Assembly (NCBI GenBank): GCA_963765295.1
Contig: CAVXVO010000005.1
Location: 1 to 64,000 of the forward strand
DNA: 64,000 nt
Direction of reading: 5' to 3'
Origin: PALSA-612 sp963765295
Lineage (GTDB): Bacteria; Actinomycetota; Thermoleophilia; Gaiellales; Gaiellaceae
In this document: positions 52,120 through 61,347 of the stretch, one piece after another
How the letters are laid out: every line of letters starts with the position of its first letter
Position numbering within the stretch: position 1 is the stretch's first letter
Made by a program: the position numbers and the translations under genes
The notes under the pieces: generated by a model
What the model was told of the DNA's origin: nothing
The model's input: only the letters and a program-made list of their open reading frames with translations
Databases searched by the model: none

Positions 52120-53557
52120 CTATGCCAAAGCTGCCGAGGTCGCTTCTGCGGACCGGGACGGGTGGAGGAGTGAATGGCCTCGCATGGTCTGTGGAGCTTC
52201 GAGTCCGAGCAGTGCCAGCACCGTCGGCGCCACGTCCAGCAGGTGCGATCCTTCGAGCGGCCCAGGCTCGATGCCGGGGCCGGCCATGATGATCAGGCCG
52301 TCTTGTGCATGGTTGGCGTCGTCCTGGTCCGGTGTCGTTCTCAAACGTGTGGATTCCGTCCGGCCCGCCCACGGTTCCTACGCCTCGCCAGTACAAGTCG
52401 CCGAAATGGACGATCAGATCCGGCGCAACACCATTCACCTCGGGGTAGATGTCTTCCGGCTTATAAACCTTGGTGGGGATCGGCCGTCCTTCGTCGTCGG
52501 GTATCTCACAGAGCCGCTCGGCGAGCTCGTCTCGGACCCGGTCATAGTCCTCGGCTGGGACGACGCCCTGCGGCTCTCGCCCCTCCACGTTCAGGAAGAC
52601 TCGGGAGTAGTAACCACCCTCGCCCCACGCGAGCGTGTGTGGCCAGTCGACGCCCACGTCGACCAGTGAGCTCGGCTCGCCGGGCTCGCGAGCGAGTGTG
52701 AGAAAGCCTTCCCGGCGCAACCACTCGTTCACTCTGATGCCGCCATCCATCCGTTTGGCGCCGTGGTCAGAGACGATCATGACGACTGTGTCCTCGTCGG
52801 CGAACGCGAGCAGACGCGCAATCAAGCCGTCTACATGCCGATGGTAGTCGAGGATCGCCGTTTCGTAGCGGCCCGGCCCAGGGTGCTTTCTGTGCTCGGG
52901 ATCCATGTACTTCCAGAAGCCGTGATGCATGCGGTCGACGCCGATCTCGACCATAGAAAACAAGTCCCATCGCTCCTTTGCGAGTAGGTGCTCGGCGAGC
53001 GCAAAGCGCTTGTCGGTCATTTCGTACACCTGGCGGAGAAGATCGTCTTTGTCGTCGGTTCGGAAGTTCGGACAGTCGAAGAGATACTCACCGACGGTTT
53101 GTTCCACCTCGCGTCGAAGCAGGGGCGGGAATGTGTACTGCTGCTGGGTCGAAGGAGCGAGAAAGCACGAGACCATTACACCGTTGATGGGGCGGACCGG
53201 GTAGGTGCCCGGCACGCCGAGTACGATCGAGCGTCGACCCTGTCGGGTTAAGATGTCCCAGAGGCGAGGTTCCTTGATCGCCGAGCCGTTTGCCACGAAG
53301 AGCCCGTCGTAGCTGTGATCGGCACGGTTTCGGAAGCCGTAGACGCCGAGATCGCCCGGCGTGCGGCTGGCCATCATGCAGGACCACGCTGGAACCGTGA
53401 TCGGCGGGACGACGGAAGTGAGACGACCGTAAGCACCGCGGTCGATTAGACCTCCGATCGTTTCGAACTCGTCGCGCCATCGCTCAAGGACGAGCGAAGG
53501 CTCAGCGCAGTCGAGCCCAATGATCATGACCTTTTTCGCTTCCGCGGACAAGAGCAC
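52120..53557 (-). pseudogene. AlkP-superfamily phosphatase/phosphodiesterase, late frameshift (EPS locus 2)
   Basis: Type I phosphodiesterase/nucleotide-pyrophosphatase-like protein. Metal ligand Asp in KVMIIGLDCAEPSL; nucleophile Thr in PPITVPAWSCMMAS; metal motif VMIVSDHGAKRMDGGIRVNE; DRMHHGFWKYMDPEH in between. Near 52325-52335 the frame is lost (FENDTGPGRRQ), while the adjacent frame continues DDANHAQDGLIIMAGPGIEP, HLLDVAPTVLALLGL and GHSLL to 52120. A two-base excess restores about 478 residues, normal for the family. The last metal-binding His lies in the affected part (NHAQDG), so a true frameshift would inactivate it. It starts 6 bases after the stop of the paralogue upstream. Confidence 0.82.
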
Positions 53558-53563
53558 TCCTCT

Positions 53564-55195
53564 CTACTCGAGATAGCCGAGGCTACGCAGTCGGCTCTCC
53601 ACCTCGGCGCCTCCGCCCGAATAGAGCGTGACGCCTGTGGGCTCGAGGGCGCTGGGCTGGATATAGTCGGCCGGCCTTTGATCGAGCAGCTTGGGGTCGA
53701 TTGCCTCTGCGAGCAAGCGGCCGTCGAGGTCGGCAGGGATCGGCTCGCCGAGGAGGTAAAGGATCGTCGGCATCACGTCTTCGATCGAGGCGTCGATCTC
53801 GTTGGCGCTCTGCGCCGACGGACCAACAAGCGCGAACACGCCCTCGTGCCGGTGACTGCCTACGTACGAAAGGTCGCTGTCAGGCGCGATCTCGATTGTG
53901 TCCCAGATCGAATCCGAGCGACTCGTAAGAGTCCCTTTCCCGAGCCACGCGTAACGATCAAACTCCACCACCAGATCCGGGACGCGGTCAATAGCGGCGC
54001 CGTGGAACATGTCCTCGCGACGATGGACGGCAGCAACGATCGGCTCGCCAGCAGGACTCCGGAGCTCGAGTGCCTTCGCGGCGATCTCGTCTCGAAGGCG
54101 CTCATAGTCGTCTGGGTCGACGATCCCGTGTCGCTCGCGGTCGCGCACGTTGAGAACAATGTTCCCGAATGTGCCGTATGAGAAGGCTTGCGTTCGCGAC
54201 CAGTCGACGACGGTGTACTCGCGCAGCTTGAGCGCCTGATCGCGCACTCCCGGCAGCTGCCGCTTCAGTGCGCTGCGCATGCGTTGCGGCAGCCTGCGCT
54301 GCAGTTCGAACACGCGATGCACAGCCCGCCGCCCCATATCAGCCGATCTCAGGTCTGACCCCTGGCCAAGATAGGAGAGGTAGCCCTCCCTCGCCAACCA
54401 GGCGTTGAGGTTCACCACTCCATCGAGCGAGCCGCCACCGTGGTCGGACACAATCATGATGTCCCGCTCCGGATCGGTGTCGGCCACAATTGCGCCGACA
54501 GCCTCATCGAGTAGCCGATAAACGTCGGCGACGCGGCTCTTCACACCGTCGCGCTCCCATTCGGGCCAACAGAGATGGTGGATGTGATCGGCGGACATAA
54601 AGACGACGAAAAGCAGATCGGGCCGGAACTCTTGCGACAACCAACGGACGCACTCGACCCTCTGCTCGCATGCGCGGCGAACACAATCAAGATCGATCGC
54701 TCCCTTGTCGTCGATCGGAAAAGCGTGATCGAGGACGAAGGGACCGAAACGTTCTTCGAGCGTGGCCCGAAGGTCGGCCGGATACGTCATCCCGTCCTCA
54801 CGAGCGGATGCGTCGAGCCCAGAGATCGAGAACCCGTTCACCTCGGGAGCTGGCCAGGTAAACGGGATATTGAGGATGCCGACATGCCGTCCCGCTCCGG
54901 ACAGAATGTCCCAGACGGCCGGCACGCGACGGAAGCTCCCGTTCACGAGCCGCACGTGATGGCCCGTCTCGTCGCGCTCAACGAAGTCCCAGATCCCGTG
55001 CCTGCCAGCGTTAACGCCCGTGACCATCGTCGTCCAGGCCAGCGGCGTCAGCGGATGCGTCGTCGAGCGAAGCGAGCCCTTTGACCCGGACGTGAGAATC
55101 CGTGCGAGGTTGGGGAGCTCCCCGGCCGCAACGAGAGGGTCAATCACGTCGAATGTAGCTGCATCGAGGCCAATGACGGTGAGTCCGTGGCTCAT
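53564..55195 (-). CDS. AlkP-superfamily phosphatase/phosphodiesterase (EPS locus 2)
   Basis: 543 residues, cytoplasmic by sequence. Motifs in order: LTVIGLDAATFDVIDPLV (metal Asp), HPLTPLAWTTMVTG (nucleophile Thr), GRHGIWDFV, FVVFMSADHIHHLCWPEW, IMIVSDHGGGSLDGVVNLNA (metal Asp/His) and SHRHEGVFALVGP, then DVMPTILYLLGEPIPADLDG. The family cleaves phosphate mono- or diesters; the polysaccharide context suggests a lipid-linked or nucleotide-sugar intermediate, which is inference. ATG 55195 overlaps the stop of the Alg13-like gene (ATGA), so it belongs to the glycan operon. Confidence 0.88.
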   Translation of the reverse strand: MSHGLTVIGLDAATFDVIDPLVAAGELPNLARILTSGSKGSLRSTTHPLTPLAWTTMVTGVNAGRHGIWDFVERDETGHHVRLVNGSFRRVPAVWDILSGAGRHVGILNIPFTWPAPEVNGFSISGLDASAREDGMTYPADLRATLEERFGPFVLDHAFPIDDKGAIDLDCVRRACEQRVECVRWLSQEFRPDLLFVVFMSADHIHHLCWPEWERDGVKSRVADVYRLLDEAVGAIVADTDPERDIMIVSDHGGGSLDGVVNLNAWLAREGYLSYLGQGSDLRSADMGRRAVHRVFELQRRLPQRMRSALKRQLPGVRDQALKLREYTVVDWSRTQAFSYGTFGNIVLNVRDRERHGIVDPDDYERLRDEIAAKALELRSPAGEPIVAAVHRREDMFHGAAIDRVPDLVVEFDRYAWLGKGTLTSRSDSIWDTIEIAPDSDLSYVGSHRHEGVFALVGPSAQSANEIDASIEDVMPTILYLLGEPIPADLDGRLLAEAIDPKLLDQRPADYIQPSALEPTGVTLYSGGGAEVESRLRSLGYLE

Positions 55196-55683
55196 CGAAC
55201 AGCTCGCGCGCCGAGTTGTGAGACGAGGTACTCGTGCAGGTCTTCCACCAGCCCGTTCGGGCCGCTGTTCAGAGGAAGCGCTGGCTCGAGCTCGATCGGG
55301 GACGTGAGCGCTTCGCCCAGTTGAGATGGATCTTCGACCAGTCGAACCATCCCGGCGTCATGAAGACGCCTGGCAAACGGGGCCTGATGGTCATCTACAG
55401 CTTCGCCGAACCGACCGAGCCGAGGGACGACAATCGGCTTCTTGCCGCTTCCCAGCGCTACCAAGACGCTGCCCACCCCAGCGTGAGAGACGACAAGACG
55501 GGCACGGCGAATGTGATCAACCATCGACTCGAACGGCAGGAAGACATGGCACTGCGCTCGATCTGGTCGTACCGATGAAGAGCCGTGCTGGACAACCAGC
55601 GCCTCTTCCAACTGAAGCCCGTCCAGTGCCCTCAGGAGGCGATCAAACGGCGCCTCGTTCGTACCGACAGTCACGAAAATCAT
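55192..55683 (-). CDS. Alg13-like catalytic glycosyltransferase subunit
   Basis: 163 residues matching the C-terminal GT-B half of GT28/Alg13 proteins: MIFVTVGTNEAPFDRLLRAL, VVQHGSSSVRP, VVSHAGVGSVLVALGSGKKP (donor UDP-sugar binding) and HQAPFARRL. In eukaryotes Alg13 needs the membrane anchor Alg14; here the Alg14-like gene overlaps it by 4 bases (ATGA), so the two form one enzyme adding the second sugar to a polyprenyl-PP-sugar, as bacterial PssD/PssE-type pairs do. Confidence 0.9.
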   Translation of the reverse strand: MIFVTVGTNEAPFDRLLRALDGLQLEEALVVQHGSSSVRPDRAQCHVFLPFESMVDHIRRARLVVSHAGVGSVLVALGSGKKPIVVPRLGRFGEAVDDHQAPFARRLHDAGMVRLVEDPSQLGEALTSPIELEPALPLNSGPNGLVEDLHEYLVSQLGARAVR

Positions 55684-56210
55684 GAGGTAAAGACACACCC
55701 CGCGAACCGTGCGCGGCGGACAACCTTGGCGAACTCCGGCCACTGACCATAAATACGGGTTGCGACAGGGCCAATCAACCTGCAGCTCAGAGAGGCATCG
55801 TTGATGCGTGACATGCTTTCGATGTAGATCACGCGCGCGCCTGAGAAACGCCCTAGCCAGGCGAAAGGCACTGCGACTCCGGCGCCGGTGGTGATGATGA
55901 CTTGCGGCCTGATCGTACGGACGATCTTGCGAGCGAGGATGAGGTTGCGCAAGAGATTTCGGATGCTGCGGTTCGTCGGACCCCGCGCAAAGAACACGCG
56001 CTGTCCGGCGAGCAATCCGCCGACGTCTGCGCGGTCGAGGGTTACCCAGGCGTTCGAATAGTCTTCCCACGCACTCTTCAGGGCCAGCAATTGGAGAAGG
56101 TGCCCCCCTGGCGACGCCACGAGAAGGACGTGTACGCGGCCATCAGAGGTTGCAACGGCGGCCGTCGGCCCACCTCGTTCAGATGTGGCCACAGTTGCGA
56201 GGCCGCCCAT
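55680..56210 (-). CDS. Alg14-like membrane-anchoring glycosyltransferase subunit
   Basis: 176 residues; ATG 56210 lies 2 bases after the stop of the phosphoglycosyltransferase. Alg14 features: VHVLLVASPGGHLLQLLALK (SxGGH start), RNLLRNLILARKIVRTIRPQ, VIITTGAGVAVPFAWLGRFS and RVIYIESMSRINDASLSCRL, ending RARFAGCVFTS. Recruits the Alg13-like partner to the membrane and supplies the acceptor side. Translationally coupled to it. Confidence 0.9.
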   Translation of the reverse strand: MGGLATVATSERGGPTAAVATSDGRVHVLLVASPGGHLLQLLALKSAWEDYSNAWVTLDRADVGGLLAGQRVFFARGPTNRSIRNLLRNLILARKIVRTIRPQVIITTGAGVAVPFAWLGRFSGARVIYIESMSRINDASLSCRLIGPVATRIYGQWPEFAKVVRRARFAGCVFTS

Positions 56211-56212
56211 CT

Positions 56213-57829
56213 TCAGTACGCCCCCCGCTTCTGGAGCACAACCGGGACGGTCCGTGCGAGCAGTTTGATGTCGCCCCACAGCGACCAGTTGGTCACATAG
56301 AGGTAGTCGAGGGCGACCATCTCCTTGAAGCCGATATCGCTTCGCCCGAGTACCTGCCACAACCCTGTCATGCCTGGGGTCAACTCGAGACGCCTCCGAT
56401 GCTGGCCGCGCACGTGCTCGTCCTCGTCGAGGATGAGAGGCCTCGGGCCGACCAGACTCATCTCGCCGCGTATCACGTTGATCAACTGCGGAAACTCGTC
56501 AATCGACCACTTACGCATGAAGCGACCGAAACGTGTGACCCGGGGGTCGTCGGGGATCTTGAACATCCGCGGGCCGTTCTCCGTGTGCTTGTTTAGATGA
56601 ACGATCTCACCCTTTTGAGCGTCTGCGTCTGCACACATGGTCCGGAACTTCAGAATCTTGAACCGACGACCGCCGACGCCAACGCGCTCCTGCCCGAAGA
56701 GCACCGGGCCTGGAGATTCGGCCTTGATCCTGAGAGCGCAGTAAAGAAACAGCGGTGACAGGAGGGCGAGTCCGAGGCCAGCTAGAAGGAGGTCGAGGCA
56801 CCTCTTCAGCAGCTGCGAGGTGGGGGACAGTCTCGGTCTGTTCAATCCGACGAGTGGCGTCCCGTCCAGACTGCGGAAGTAGTTGCGCGAGCCGATCACC
56901 TCGTACAGGCGCGGCACGATGTCCACACTCACTCCCAGTGCCAGGCAACGCCGGCAGAGGTCAACCTCCGTCTCAGCAGGGAGCCGCGAGAACGCGACGA
57001 TCACACGCTCGATCCAGTGAGCGTGCACGACGCGTTCGAGATCGGAGAACGTTCCGAGGGGGCGAACCGAACCTTCTGTCCCTTCGACGGGGTCGTCGTC
57101 GAGGAACCCGACGATGTCCAAGCCGTGTTGAGGACGGGCAGCGAGTTTGTCCGCGATCAGTTGGCCAACGCGGCCGGCTCCGACGATCAGGGTCGCCTGA
57201 CGAAAGCCGGCCCGTGTACGCAGAAGCCATCGCACGAGCGCTCGCCCGACGGTAAGGAAGACGAGATAGACGAACCAGAAGGCAGCCGCGTTTCGCAGCT
57301 TTGGGTGCGCGATGTCAGTCGCATTCAGGATCAGAATCCCGAACCACGTCGCCAAGCTCGAGAGAATGAGCAGATCGGGTAAGTCGTCGACCGCGGAGCG
57401 TCCGAACCTGACGCGGTCGCGATCGTAGAGGCCGTAGATGTTCGCGAGCAGTGCCCAACCAATGGTGGCGGGGGCGATCATCGCGATGATTCCCAGGTCG
57501 ACTGACTTGAACCGAAGCAGCGTGATCTCGAGCACCGCGATCGTGAGGACGCAGGCCACAGCATCGGAAGCGAGAAGAACGCCGCCTTCACGCAGAGCGC
57601 GTCCGCGAGCACGCGTGTGGAGATGAACAGGTCTAGTACCGACGCGCGTTCGTACTGCGATCTGGTGGAGGTCTAGGTCGAGTGAGTCCCGTGGTTGGAC
57701 TGGCCCGTCCTCAAACATCGCCTCGCGGCGACCGCCAGCAAGACGCTCGCGCAGCATCATGAAGTCCGCCCACTGGGCAGCTCCGATTCGTCCCTTCTCC
57801 CCAACCCGTTCCTTTCCTGTGGTCGTCAC
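56213..57829 (-). CDS. Polyprenyl-phosphate hexose-1-P transferase (WcaJ/CpsE-like)
   Basis: 538-residue initiating enzyme that moves a sugar phosphate from a nucleotide sugar to undecaprenyl phosphate. Four or five N-terminal helices (about 85-215) are followed by a CoA-binding-like domain (ATLIVGAGRVGQLIADKLAA, DIVGFLDDDPVEGTEG), one more helix, and the C-terminal sugar transferase domain: FGQERVGVGGRRFKILKFRT, RKWSIDEFPQLINVIRGEMS, LVGPRPL and LTPGMTGLWQVLGRSDI. GTG 57829 starts the minus-strand operon; the Alg14-like gene follows at once. Confidence 0.93.
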   Translation of the reverse strand: MTTTGKERVGEKGRIGAAQWADFMMLRERLAGGRREAMFEDGPVQPRDSLDLDLHQIAVRTRVGTRPVHLHTRARGRALREGGVLLASDAVACVLTIAVLEITLLRFKSVDLGIIAMIAPATIGWALLANIYGLYDRDRVRFGRSAVDDLPDLLILSSLATWFGILILNATDIAHPKLRNAAAFWFVYLVFLTVGRALVRWLLRTRAGFRQATLIVGAGRVGQLIADKLAARPQHGLDIVGFLDDDPVEGTEGSVRPLGTFSDLERVVHAHWIERVIVAFSRLPAETEVDLCRRCLALGVSVDIVPRLYEVIGSRNYFRSLDGTPLVGLNRPRLSPTSQLLKRCLDLLLAGLGLALLSPLFLYCALRIKAESPGPVLFGQERVGVGGRRFKILKFRTMCADADAQKGEIVHLNKHTENGPRMFKIPDDPRVTRFGRFMRKWSIDEFPQLINVIRGEMSLVGPRPLILDEDEHVRGQHRRRLELTPGMTGLWQVLGRSDIGFKEMVALDYLYVTNWSLWGDIKLLARTVPVVLQKRGAY

Positions 57830-58049
57830 ACAAACCGACGGGTGAAGGCCGATTCAAGCTCTGACTGGTCGGGGAGGGGCTCCTCACAGGTCCAGGCCTC
57901 TCTGGACATTCCGAGGATGGCTGACCGACCTGGTGGCTTGAAGCTTCGACTTGCCGTTGCTTTCTTCAGCGAAGCCGACGGCGGCGTTTTGAGGCAAGCG
58001 AGATCACGGAGGTGTCGACGTTCGCGAAGGGGCTTCATCGGAGCAGCGC

Positions 58050-59651
58050 ATGGCGTTGAACGGGTCGCTCCACGCGCGCTCGATCTCCGCGCCGATCCGC
58101 ACGCTTGTAATTGGTTTGGATGGTTGCTCGTGGAACGTGCTTGAGCCGTTGCTGGAGACGGGTGAGCTGCCGAACCTGTCTGCTTTGCGTGAGCAGGGGG
58201 CGTCTGGGGTTTTGGAGAGCACGGTGCCGTTCTATACGGGCCCGGCTTGGGCTTCGTATGCGACGGGTTGTTCGCCGGCGGCGCACGGGATCTATGACTT
58301 CATGATGTTGCGCGCCGATGGGCGGTTGAGTGTGGCGTCGCAGAGTGATCTGCGTCGGCCGACGTATTACCGCCAGTTGGGTGCTGAGGGGAAGCGTTCG
58401 GTTCTGATCAATCTTCCGCTCGACCAGGATGGTTGCGAAGGGGCTGTGATCGTCAACAGTTGGTTGACCGATGACGAGGGGCGGCGGATCTTCCCGCTCG
58501 GCCGCCGGGAGCGCTATAGCCGTTTACTTCAGGCATATCGGACGTTCCCGGCGGCGGTTGGTGACGTCCAGGAACTTTGCTCGCTGGAGCAGGCACGGTT
58601 TGATCTGGCGCGGGAGCTGTTCCTGGGGGAGGACTGGGATCACTTCTTCGTCCTGTTCTCATCCACCGACTGGCTCGGCCACGCGCTCACCGGGAAATTC
58701 CTCCGCGGCGACGAGAGTGCCGGGGCTGCGCTCCTGAAGCTTTACCGGCAGATCGACCGTCACATCGGCTGGCTCGTCGACCACGCCGGCGGAGCGTCGA
58801 TCGCCATCGTGTCCGATCACGGGCAATGCGAGGAAACGGCTGTACTGCGCGTCAACTCGCTGCTCAGAACGCTCGGCTTGGTCAGCGTTGTCTCCCGCGA
58901 TCCTCAAGAGCAAAGCCCCTTCTTCGTCGACCGCCGGAAGCGTGGACGGGCGCGGATCACACTCCCTCCAGCGATCAGCCGCCACCGTTCGAGTCGGTTC
59001 ATTCGTCCGCTCGGGGCGTCCACGAAGAAACTCCTCGCTCGGAGTCTTGGCGTTGAAGTGGTCGCATCCGTTCCTAGGCTTGACCGGACCACATCGCGAG
59101 CCTTCATGCCGACCGACGCATCGTTCGCCGTCTACGTCAACGACCCGGACGGCAGCGAGGTCGCCTCGATCCGTCAGGCCCTAAGCGAAGTGAAGCTCTC
59201 GGACGATTCGTCCGCCATCGACGGGGCATGGACCGTGCAGGAGTTGTACGGACAATCGCGCGACGACGGACCGCTCATGTTCGTCGCGCCCGCGAACGGT
59301 GTTCGGCTCTCTGCCGCTCTCAAAGAACCGATCCTCCATTATCCATCGCGCCCCGGTCGCGGATGCCACCAGCGAGACGGCATCGTTATCCTCGCCGGCG
59401 CTGGCACGAACGCCACGGACCTCGGTCGGCTCTCGATCTATGACATCGCGCCCACACTGCTTTGGGCCATGGAGGCAGGCGTCCCGAGGAACCTAGACGG
59501 GCGGGTGGCCTTCGAAGCGTTCGAGGAAGCCTTTGCCGCCGTCCGTCAAGTGAACGAAGTCGACTCTTATGCGCCTGACATGGCGGCGTCGGCACCCGAC
59601 GGCGAGTCCGCAGAAGTGACCCGGCGGCTGAAAGCACTTGGCTACATCTAG
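58050..59651 (+). CDS. AlkP-superfamily phosphatase/phosphodiesterase (paralogue 1)
   Basis: 533 residues. Metal Asp and fold start TLVIGLDGCSWNVLEPLLET; nucleophile Thr in VPFYTGPAWASYATG; AAHGIYDFMM; FFVLFSSTDWLGHALTG; metal motif SIAIVSDHGQCEETAVLRVN; GCHQRDGIVILAGAG; then DIAPTLLWAMEAGVPRNLDG. Same family as 53564 but closer to the next gene: residues 21-149 are encoded by DNA identical to that gene, while the rest is only moderately similar. The first 18 residues (MALNGSLHARSISAPIR) are extra. Divergent from the initiating transferase gene with a 220-base gap. Confidence 0.88.
   Translation: MALNGSLHARSISAPIRTLVIGLDGCSWNVLEPLLETGELPNLSALREQGASGVLESTVPFYTGPAWASYATGCSPAAHGIYDFMMLRADGRLSVASQSDLRRPTYYRQLGAEGKRSVLINLPLDQDGCEGAVIVNSWLTDDEGRRIFPLGRRERYSRLLQAYRTFPAAVGDVQELCSLEQARFDLARELFLGEDWDHFFVLFSSTDWLGHALTGKFLRGDESAGAALLKLYRQIDRHIGWLVDHAGGASIAIVSDHGQCEETAVLRVNSLLRTLGLVSVVSRDPQEQSPFFVDRRKRGRARITLPPAISRHRSSRFIRPLGASTKKLLARSLGVEVVASVPRLDRTTSRAFMPTDASFAVYVNDPDGSEVASIRQALSEVKLSDDSSAIDGAWTVQELYGQSRDDGPLMFVAPANGVRLSAALKEPILHYPSRPGRGCHQRDGIVILAGAGTNATDLGRLSIYDIAPTLLWAMEAGVPRNLDGRVAFEAFEEAFAAVRQVNEVDSYAPDMAASAPDGESAEVTRRLKALGYI
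58110..58496. repeat. 387-bp identical direct repeat, copy 1
   Basis: Base-for-base the same as 59718-60104 (offset 1608). A second identical block of 68 bases, 58587-58654 and 60210-60277, follows after a diverged interval. It covers the N-terminal catalytic part of the two phosphatases. Third codon positions in the block are rich in G and T, unlike the C/G-ending codons on either side. Confidence 0.95.
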
Positions 59652-59699
59652 AACCCTCATGTTGCCCAACCGCCCGTTGCTAACCACAGGACACACCAG

Positions 59700-61247
59700 A
59701 TGACCCGCACCTTGGTGATTGGTTTGGATGGTTGCTCGTGGAACGTGCTTGAGCCGTTGCTGGAGACGGGTGAGCTGCCGAACCTGTCTGCTTTGCGTGA
59801 GCAGGGGGCGTCTGGGGTTTTGGAGAGCACGGTGCCGTTCTATACGGGCCCGGCTTGGGCTTCGTATGCGACGGGTTGTTCGCCGGCGGCGCACGGGATC
59901 TATGACTTCATGATGTTGCGCGCCGATGGGCGGTTGAGTGTGGCGTCGCAGAGTGATCTGCGTCGGCCGACGTATTACCGCCAGTTGGGTGCTGAGGGGA
60001 AGCGTTCGGTTCTGATCAATCTTCCGCTCGACCAGGATGGTTGCGAAGGGGCTGTGATCGTCAACAGTTGGTTGACCGATGACGAGGGGCGGCGGATCTT
60101 CCCGGTCAGCCGCCGGGAGCGCTACCGACAACCGCTCGATGCGTACAAGAACTACCCGACGACGTTCGACGCGCCACTCGAGACGCATGTCGACGATCTT
60201 TGCTCGCTTGAGCAGGCACGGTTTGATCTGGCGCGGGAGCTGTTCCTGGGGGAGGACTGGGATCACTTCTTCGTCCTCTTCTCCTCCACCGACTGGCTCG
60301 GCCACGCGCTCACCGGCAGATTCCTCAACGGCGACCAAGTAGCCCGCGAGGCGTTCCTCCGTCTCTACAGCCAGCTCGACAGCTGCATCGGCTGGCTCTT
60401 GGACAACGCACCGGACGCCGTCTCGGCGGTGATCTCAGACCACGGGCAGTGCGCGGAGACCCACACGGTCCGCGTGAACGCACTCTTGCGGGAACTCGGC
60501 CTTGTGACACTCGTCCGGGACCGCTCGAGCGGCGAGCCCGGAGCGATCCGCGTCCCGCCAGCATTTCGGCGCCTCAGCTCGAACAAGCCTCTTCGCAGTC
60601 TGGCTCGTGCCGTTAAGCGACAGCTTCAGAGCCGGCTCGACATCGAGCTCGTGCTTCCGCGCGAAGGCGTGCAAACCGACCGCCGAAGGTCGCGCGCTTT
60701 CACTCCCACAGTGGCGTCGTACGCGATCCATGGCCGCGATCTAGACAAACCGCAGCAGGCGCGAATCCGCGACGCTCTCGTCGAGCTTCGCCTCGACGAC
60801 GGCCGGCCCGCGTTCGACGGCGTCTGGACGTTCGAAGAGCTGTACGGCCGAACGCCCGGCACGGGCAGCCCCGCGCTCGTCTATGCACCGGCGGTTGGTG
60901 TGCGCCCGTCGGTAGAGATCAGCACGCCCCTCGTCGACAGGGTGTCACGAGACGGACGAGGCGCACACCAACGCGACGGAGTCGTCTTCCTTGCCGGAAG
61001 TTCGATCGCGGCCGGCGATCTTGGCCGAGTGTCGCTCTACGACCTTGCTCCAACTCTGCTCTGGGCGATGGACACGGCCGTGCCCTCAGGTTGCGACGGT
61101 CGCGTTCTGTATGAGGCCTTCAAAGACGAGTTTGCCCGAGACCGTGAGTTGCGGGAGATCGAATACGAGGAGACGGGACCCACGCAGTCCTCGAGCGAGG
61201 GCGAAGAAGTTGTCGTGGGGCGGTTGAAAGCGTTGGGCTATCTGTGA
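59700..61247 (+). CDS. AlkP-superfamily phosphatase/phosphodiesterase (paralogue 2)
   Basis: 515 residues from ATG 59700, 48 bases after its paralogue. Same catalytic elements: TLVIGLDGCSWNVLEPL, FYTGPAWASYATG, AVSAVISDHGQCAETHTVRV, AHQRDGVVFLAGSS and SLYDLAPTLLWAMDTAVPSG. The N-terminal third is DNA-identical to the preceding gene; the cap and C-terminal regions have diverged (an extra APLETHVDD stretch near 160), so the two probably differ in substrate while sharing the core. Possibly removes or transfers phosphate during polysaccharide assembly; unproven. Confidence 0.88.
   Translation: MTRTLVIGLDGCSWNVLEPLLETGELPNLSALREQGASGVLESTVPFYTGPAWASYATGCSPAAHGIYDFMMLRADGRLSVASQSDLRRPTYYRQLGAEGKRSVLINLPLDQDGCEGAVIVNSWLTDDEGRRIFPVSRRERYRQPLDAYKNYPTTFDAPLETHVDDLCSLEQARFDLARELFLGEDWDHFFVLFSSTDWLGHALTGRFLNGDQVAREAFLRLYSQLDSCIGWLLDNAPDAVSAVISDHGQCAETHTVRVNALLRELGLVTLVRDRSSGEPGAIRVPPAFRRLSSNKPLRSLARAVKRQLQSRLDIELVLPREGVQTDRRRSRAFTPTVASYAIHGRDLDKPQQARIRDALVELRLDDGRPAFDGVWTFEELYGRTPGTGSPALVYAPAVGVRPSVEISTPLVDRVSRDGRGAHQRDGVVFLAGSSIAAGDLGRVSLYDLAPTLLWAMDTAVPSGCDGRVLYEAFKDEFARDRELREIEYEETGPTQSSSEGEEVVVGRLKALGYL
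59718..60104. repeat. 387-bp identical direct repeat, copy 2
   Basis: Partner of 58110-58496. Identity begins at the ATTGGTTTGGATGG that follows the start region and ends at CGGATCTTCCCG. Confidence 0.95.
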
Positions 61248-61347
61248 TGGAAACGCTGACGATGGTTCGGGAATGGCGAACAGGCGACGTTCGTGTCGCG
61301 GCGTTTAAACCTGCCGACCTGCTGTTGGTCGACAAAGGAGGACTTCG

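Noticed and set aside
57826..58038. Small minus-strand frame upstream of the initiating transferase, overlapping its start
   Set aside because: The overlap is GTGA-like, but the translation is basic, low-information and has no ribosome site.
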